Below, in pieces: positions 24,421-28,163 of a stretch of DNA of 28,163 nt; the first letter of the stretch is position 1, and each line of letters begins with the position of its first letter. A program made the translations under genes and the position numbers. The DNA is from Bacillota bacterium (GTDB taxonomy: Bacteria; Bacillota; Clostridia; Lachnospirales; Lachnospiraceae). The stretch lies in the NCBI GenBank assembly GCA_023460575.1, contig JAEWPQ010000248.1, positions 1-28,163 of the forward strand. The letters are read 5' to 3'. The notes below the pieces were generated by a model. The model had not been told where the DNA came from. It made no database searches and worked only from the letters and a program-made list of their open reading frames with translations.

Positions 24421-26277
24421 ATGCAGATTATTTCGGTTCATATTAAGAATTTTAAGTCCATTGAGGACATGGAGATCACTGATATTGAGAATGCCCTGAT
24501 TCTGGTAGGAAAGAACAATACAGGCAAAACAGGAATTTTAGATGCCATAAGGGCTGCCGCCAATGCCTATGAGGTAACAAAAGAGGACTTTAATGAGAAA
24601 AAACAGAAAATCGAGATTATCATGACTCTGGCGATCACCCAGGATGATCTGGAATTATTTCACCGTGCTGGAATTGTCAGCCAGTATAAACGATTTGAGA
24701 CCTGGCTTCATGATTTTACGGCAAAGCTTCCTTCTTACCAGGATGGAAAACTGTCTTTTACTTATCAGGCCAGCTGGAATGGAGAAACCAGGTTCTTTGA
24801 TGGTTATCATAAAAATAACCGGTACATCAAAGAGGTCATGCCCAGACTGTACTACATTGACTCCCAGAGAGAATTAAATCAGTTTCAGAATGATCTACTG
24901 CTTTTTCAGGAAGATGACCAGCTGTCCAGGTTAAGAAATCACGTCTGTATATTTGACAGTGCCAGAGAGTGCTGCCAGTGCTTTCAGTGTATCGGACTGA
25001 TCAATCAGAAGAAGCCGGAGGAGTTAGCAGTGTATGAGACGGCAAAGCTTCTGGAATATAAGATGTATCAGCTGAATTTAAATGATTTTGCCGCCAGAGT
25101 CAATGAAAATTATAAAAAGAACGGAGGGTATGAAGAAATCCGGTTTTCCCTGATCTGCGATCCCAACGAGATGTTTAAGGTGACGGCTGAGACCTATCAT
25201 GAGGAGCGGGGGAAGACAAGCCCCATCAGTAATTTAAGCAACGGCATGAGAAGTTTATACATGTTGTCCCTTCTGGAAGCATATACAGAGGATGGGAAGA
25301 GAATTCCCAATATTATCATTGTGGAGGACCCGGAGATATTTCTCCACCCACAGCTTCAGAAGACTTCCAGTGAGATCCTGTACCGTCTGTCCAAAAAGAA
25401 CCAGGTTATTTTCACCACCCACTCCCCCAATATGCTGTTTAATTTTACCAGCCGGCAGATCCGCCAGGTGGTTCTTGACCGGGGAGGGTACTCGGTTGTA
25501 AAGGGGAAGACGGATATCGATGTGATTCTTGATGATCTGGGGTACGGTGCCATAGATCTTTTGGGGGTAAGCTTTGTATTTATTGTGGAAGGAAAGCAGG
25601 ACAAAAGCAGACTGCCTCTTTTGCTTGAAAAGTATTATTCAGAGATTTATGACAAAGAAGGGAACTTATCAAGAATTTCCATCATTACCACAAACAGCTG
25701 CACCAATATCAAGACCTATGCCAATTTAAAGTATATGAATCAGGTTTATTTACGGGATCAGTTTTTAATGATCCGTGACGGGGACGGAAGGGCCCCGGAG
25801 GAACTGGCAGGAGAACTGTGCCGGTACTACGATGAGAGAGGCAGGGACGAGATTGACCGGCTGCCTAAGGTGACCAGAAGGAATGTGCTCATTTTAAAAT
25901 ATTATTCCTTTGAAAATTATTTCTTTAATCCTAAAATCATGGAACAGCTGGGAATTGTAGAAAGCGAGGAATCATTTTACCGGATCCTGTTCCAAAAATG
26001 GAATGAGTATCTTCACCGGTTAAAGAGCGGAAAACAGTTTCTGGAGACAGTGGGAAAAAACATGGAAAGCCCGGAGGAATTAAAGGAGCATATGGAGGAA
26101 TTCAAAATATATATGCGCGGCCACAATCTGTTTGACATCTTCTACGGGCCTTATAAAAAACAGGAAGGAGAGATTTTAAGAAAGTATATTGATCTGGCTC
26201 CCAGAGAAGATTTTAAAGATATACTGGATGCCACGGACCGGTTTGTATATTTTGAAAACAGAAAAATGGAAAATTAA
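24421..26277 (+). CDS. OLD-family ATPase with TOPRIM nuclease domain
   Basis: A 618-aa protein with an ABC/SMC-type ATPase and a TOPRIM domain. The ATPase has Walker A GKNNTGKT (30-37), signature-like LSNGMRS (272-278), Walker B IIIVEDPE (298-305) and H-loop TTHSPN with His334. The TOPRIM part has Glu390 and Asp394 in VEGKQDK, then Asp453 and Asp455 in RDGDG, expected metal ligands. KYYSFENYF (493-501) resembles the EN-Y motif found after TOPRIM in related proteins. This is the architecture of OLD nucleases, including GajA of the Gabija defence system, but no UvrD-like GajB partner is adjacent. It stands alone with its own promoter. Defence against phage or a DNA-maintenance role are both open. 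Codon use looks like its neighbours. Confidence 0.87.
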   Translation: MQIISVHIKNFKSIEDMEITDIENALILVGKNNTGKTGILDAIRAAANAYEVTKEDFNEKKQKIEIIMTLAITQDDLELFHRAGIVSQYKRFETWLHDFTAKLPSYQDGKLSFTYQASWNGETRFFDGYHKNNRYIKEVMPRLYYIDSQRELNQFQNDLLLFQEDDQLSRLRNHVCIFDSARECCQCFQCIGLINQKKPEELAVYETAKLLEYKMYQLNLNDFAARVNENYKKNGGYEEIRFSLICDPNEMFKVTAETYHEERGKTSPISNLSNGMRSLYMLSLLEAYTEDGKRIPNIIIVEDPEIFLHPQLQKTSSEILYRLSKKNQVIFTTHSPNMLFNFTSRQIRQVVLDRGGYSVVKGKTDIDVILDDLGYGAIDLLGVSFVFIVEGKQDKSRLPLLLEKYYSEIYDKEGNLSRISIITTNSCTNIKTYANLKYMNQVYLRDQFLMIRDGDGRAPEELAGELCRYYDERGRDEIDRLPKVTRRNVLILKYYSFENYFFNPKIMEQLGIVESEESFYRILFQKWNEYLHRLKSGKQFLETVGKNMESPEELKEHMEEFKIYMRGHNLFDIFYGPYKKQEGEILRKYIDLAPREDFKDILDATDRFVYFENRKMEN

Positions 26278-26290
26278 AAAAGGCAAGAAA

Positions 26291-26326
26291 GTGCTATTAC
26301 TTGGACAAATAAAAGCACGCTTTTTT
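26291..26326 (+). terminator. possible terminator after the OLD-family gene
   Basis: GTGCT (26291-26295) can pair with AGCAC (26314-26318), followed by GC and six T. The stem is short and the loop large (18 nt), so efficiency is doubtful. Confidence 0.4.
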
Positions 26327-26377
26327 ACTGCATATATATTATAATTGGGATAAGTGATTTTACCAGGAGGTATGAGG

Positions 26378-27901
26378 ATGAATTATCTGATAGGGATTGA
26401 TGTGGGAACATCTGCAACGAAGACCGTTCTGTTTGATGAGAAAGGACAGGTAGTGGCTTCTGCTTCCAGAGAGTATCCTCTTTATCAGCCGGATAACGGC
26501 TGGGCGGAGCAAAAACCGGAGGATTGGCGGGATGCGGTTCTGGAGACGATTTCCCAGGTAGTAAAGGAATCCAAAGTTTCAAAGGATGAGGTAAAGGGAA
26601 TTGGTTTATCAGGTCAGATGCATGGCCTGGTTATGCTTGATGAGAAGAATGAAGTGATTCGCCCCTCGATTATCTGGTGTGACCAGAGAACCGGTGCAGA
26701 GGTAGAGGATATGCTTTCCATCATGCCGAGAGAGCGGTGGATTGAAATTACAGCAAATCCTCCGTTAACCGGCTGGACAGCAGCCAAGATTTTATGGGTT
26801 AAGAAGAATGAGCCGGAGAATTACAGTCGGTGCAGACATATTCTTCTGCCCAAAGATTACATAAGGTTTGTTCTGACAGGAAACTACGCCACAGAGGTGT
26901 CTGATGCCAGCGGTATGCAGCTTCTTGATGTTCCGGGAAGATGCTGGTCAGAAGAAGTCCTTAAAAAACTGGATATCGACCCTGCACTTTTGGGAAAGGT
27001 TTATGAATCCTGTGAAGTGACCGGTACGGTTCTTCCTGAGATTGCCATGCGGACAGGTTTGTCTGACGGAACAAAGGTAGTCGGCGGTGCCGGTGATAAC
27101 GCAGCAGCAGCTGTAGGAACCGGAGTTGTGAAGGATGGAACTGCGTTTACCACAATCGGAACCTCCGGTGTGGTATTTGCCCACAGCAGCCAGGTTACCA
27201 TTGATCCCAAGGGAAGAGTTCATACCTGCTGCTGCGCGGTACCCGGTGCATGGCATGTGATGGGTGTTACCCAGGGAGCAGGCCTATCCTTAAAGTGGTT
27301 CAAGGATCAGTTCTGCGGGGATTATGTGAAAGAAGCAGAGAAAGAGAAGATTGATGTCTATGACATCATTAATAAAGAAGTGGCGAAGGTGGAAGCAGGA
27401 AGCGGACGGCTTTTATATCTGCCTTATCTGATGGGAGAGAGAACCCCCCATCTTGATCCGGACTGCAGAGGAGTATTTTTCGGACTTTCTGCCATACACA
27501 CTAGAGCGCACATGCTGCGTGCCGTTATGGAGGGCGTTTCCTATTCCTTAAGCGACTGCAATGACATCTTAAAAGAGATGGGAATTCTTGTAGATCAGAT
27601 GATGGCATGCGGAGGCGGAGGGAAAAGTCCGGTATGGCGTCAGATGCTTGCAGATATGTATCAGTGCAGTGTAAAAACAGTGGCTCAGACGGAAGGACCT
27701 GCGTTAGGTGTGGCAATTCTTGCAGGTGTGGGCTGCGGAATATATGAAAGTGTGGAGTCTGCCTGTGAAGCGCTGATTTACGAAGACAAGTCCACGGAGC
27801 CTGATACAGAAAAATCAGAGAAGTATGAGAACTATCACCAGCTTTACAAGAAACTTTATGAGGATTTAAAAGGCAGTTATAAGATACTGGCAGGTTTATA
27901 A
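26378..27901 (+). CDS. xylB: xylulokinase
   Basis: A 507-aa FGGY-family sugar kinase that phosphorylates D-xylulose to xylulose 5-phosphate. The N-terminal phosphate-binding loop is GIDVGTSATKT. The xylulokinase-specific GQMHG is at 79-83, IIWCDQRT follows, and the catalytic base is Asp240 in GGAGDNAAAAVG, comparable to Asp233 of E. coli XylB. The second ATPase motif region is MACGGGGKSPVWRQMLADMYQ. AGGAGG is 7 bp before the ATG at 26378; the ATG at 26372 is too close to it. The aldolase/transaldolase gene follows after 42 bp. No xylose isomerase gene is adjacent. The gene fits use of xylose released by the xylan locus 6 kb upstream. Confidence 0.95.
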   Translation: MNYLIGIDVGTSATKTVLFDEKGQVVASASREYPLYQPDNGWAEQKPEDWRDAVLETISQVVKESKVSKDEVKGIGLSGQMHGLVMLDEKNEVIRPSIIWCDQRTGAEVEDMLSIMPRERWIEITANPPLTGWTAAKILWVKKNEPENYSRCRHILLPKDYIRFVLTGNYATEVSDASGMQLLDVPGRCWSEEVLKKLDIDPALLGKVYESCEVTGTVLPEIAMRTGLSDGTKVVGGAGDNAAAAVGTGVVKDGTAFTTIGTSGVVFAHSSQVTIDPKGRVHTCCCAVPGAWHVMGVTQGAGLSLKWFKDQFCGDYVKEAEKEKIDVYDIINKEVAKVEAGSGRLLYLPYLMGERTPHLDPDCRGVFFGLSAIHTRAHMLRAVMEGVSYSLSDCNDILKEMGILVDQMMACGGGGKSPVWRQMLADMYQCSVKTVAQTEGPALGVAILAGVGCGIYESVESACEALIYEDKSTEPDTEKSEKYENYHQLYKKLYEDLKGSYKILAGL

Positions 27902-27943
27902 ATCACAGGTTTACCAACAGGAAGAAAGCAGGAGGATTAGAAC

Positions 27944-28163
27944 ATGCGTTTTTTTATTGACACGGCAAATGTAGAAGAAATCAGAATGGCAGACGAGATG
28001 GGAATCATATGCGGAGTTACCACAAATCCATCTCTCATTGCAAAGGAAGGGCGTATTTTTAAAGAAGTAATCGGGGAAATCGCTTCTATCGTTGATGGTC
28101 CCATAAGCGGGGAAGTGAAAGCGACAACCACCGATGCAAAGGGCATGATCGAAGAGGGAAGGA
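27944..28163 (+). CDS. fructose-6-phosphate aldolase / transaldolase (TalC type), 5' part
   Basis: The first 73 codons of a small transaldolase-family protein, cut by the window end. MRFFIDTANVEEIRMADEMG, VTTNPSLIAKEGR and GPISGEVKATTTDAKGMIEEG are the standard opening strands of the FSA/TalC family, with Asp6 and the TTNPS motif. The Schiff-base lysine (around residue 85) lies beyond the window, so activity cannot be judged. These short proteins act as transaldolase or as fructose-6-phosphate aldolase. Placed after xylB, a pentose phosphate role is likely. AGGAGGA is 8 bp before the ATG. Confidence 0.92.
   Translation, partial: MRFFIDTANVEEIRMADEMGIICGVTTNPSLIAKEGRIFKEVIGEIASIVDGPISGEVKATTTDAKGMIEEGR

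Noticed and set aside
24421..26277. Gabija (GajA) system
   Set aside because: The protein has the right fold, but no UvrD-like GajB gene is next to it; xylB and the transporter/asnB genes flank it.

Overview
The window looks like chromosome of a low-to-moderate GC Clostridia member, most likely Lachnospiraceae (a Lacrimispora / Clostridium cluster XIVa type). The basis is the strong AGGAGG-type ribosome sites, sigma-A style promoters with 17-bp spacers, a single-chain clostridial-type PurL, a PPi-type phosphofructokinase and a CUT1-type ABC sugar importer. The genus call is inference.

Layout. 1-6450 is housekeeping and regulatory. It holds a tRNA-Trp (minus), a small HPr-like protein that lacks the PTS histidine, a PD-(D/E)XK nuclease fused to an XPD/DinG-type helicase and overlapped by a GNAT acetyltransferase, a LysR regulator broken by one in-frame stop, a sigma-70-like protein without region 4 co-transcribed with a histidine phosphatase, and an unrecognised 105-aa protein. 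6450-11870 holds PPi-dependent phosphofructokinase, with two dyads over its promoter, and full-length PurL.

11890-20136 is the main accessory locus. A divergent AraC regulator faces a five-gene operon: GH67 alpha-glucuronidase, lipoprotein sugar-binding protein, two ABC permeases, and an SGNH (sialate O-acetylesterase-like) esterase. The two enzymes have no signal peptide. The likely job is import of (4-O-methyl)glucuronic-acid-decorated, acetylated xylo-oligosaccharides, followed by removal of uronic acid and acetyl groups in the cytoplasm. No ABC ATPase, xylanase, xylosidase or xylose isomerase is present, so those must be supplied from elsewhere in the genome.

20144-24292 (minus) is a transporter / asparagine synthetase / MerR regulator cluster of unclear purpose. 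24421-26277 is an orphan OLD-family ATPase-TOPRIM protein with its own promoter, a candidate defence or DNA-maintenance gene. 26378 to the end is xylulokinase followed by the start of a fructose-6-phosphate aldolase/transaldolase gene, which fits downstream use of the xylose released by the xylan locus.

The least explained items are the transporter-AsnB-MerR cluster, the OLD protein, the region-4-less sigma-like protein and the His-less HPr. No CRISPR array, insertion sequence, prophage gene or attachment site was seen.
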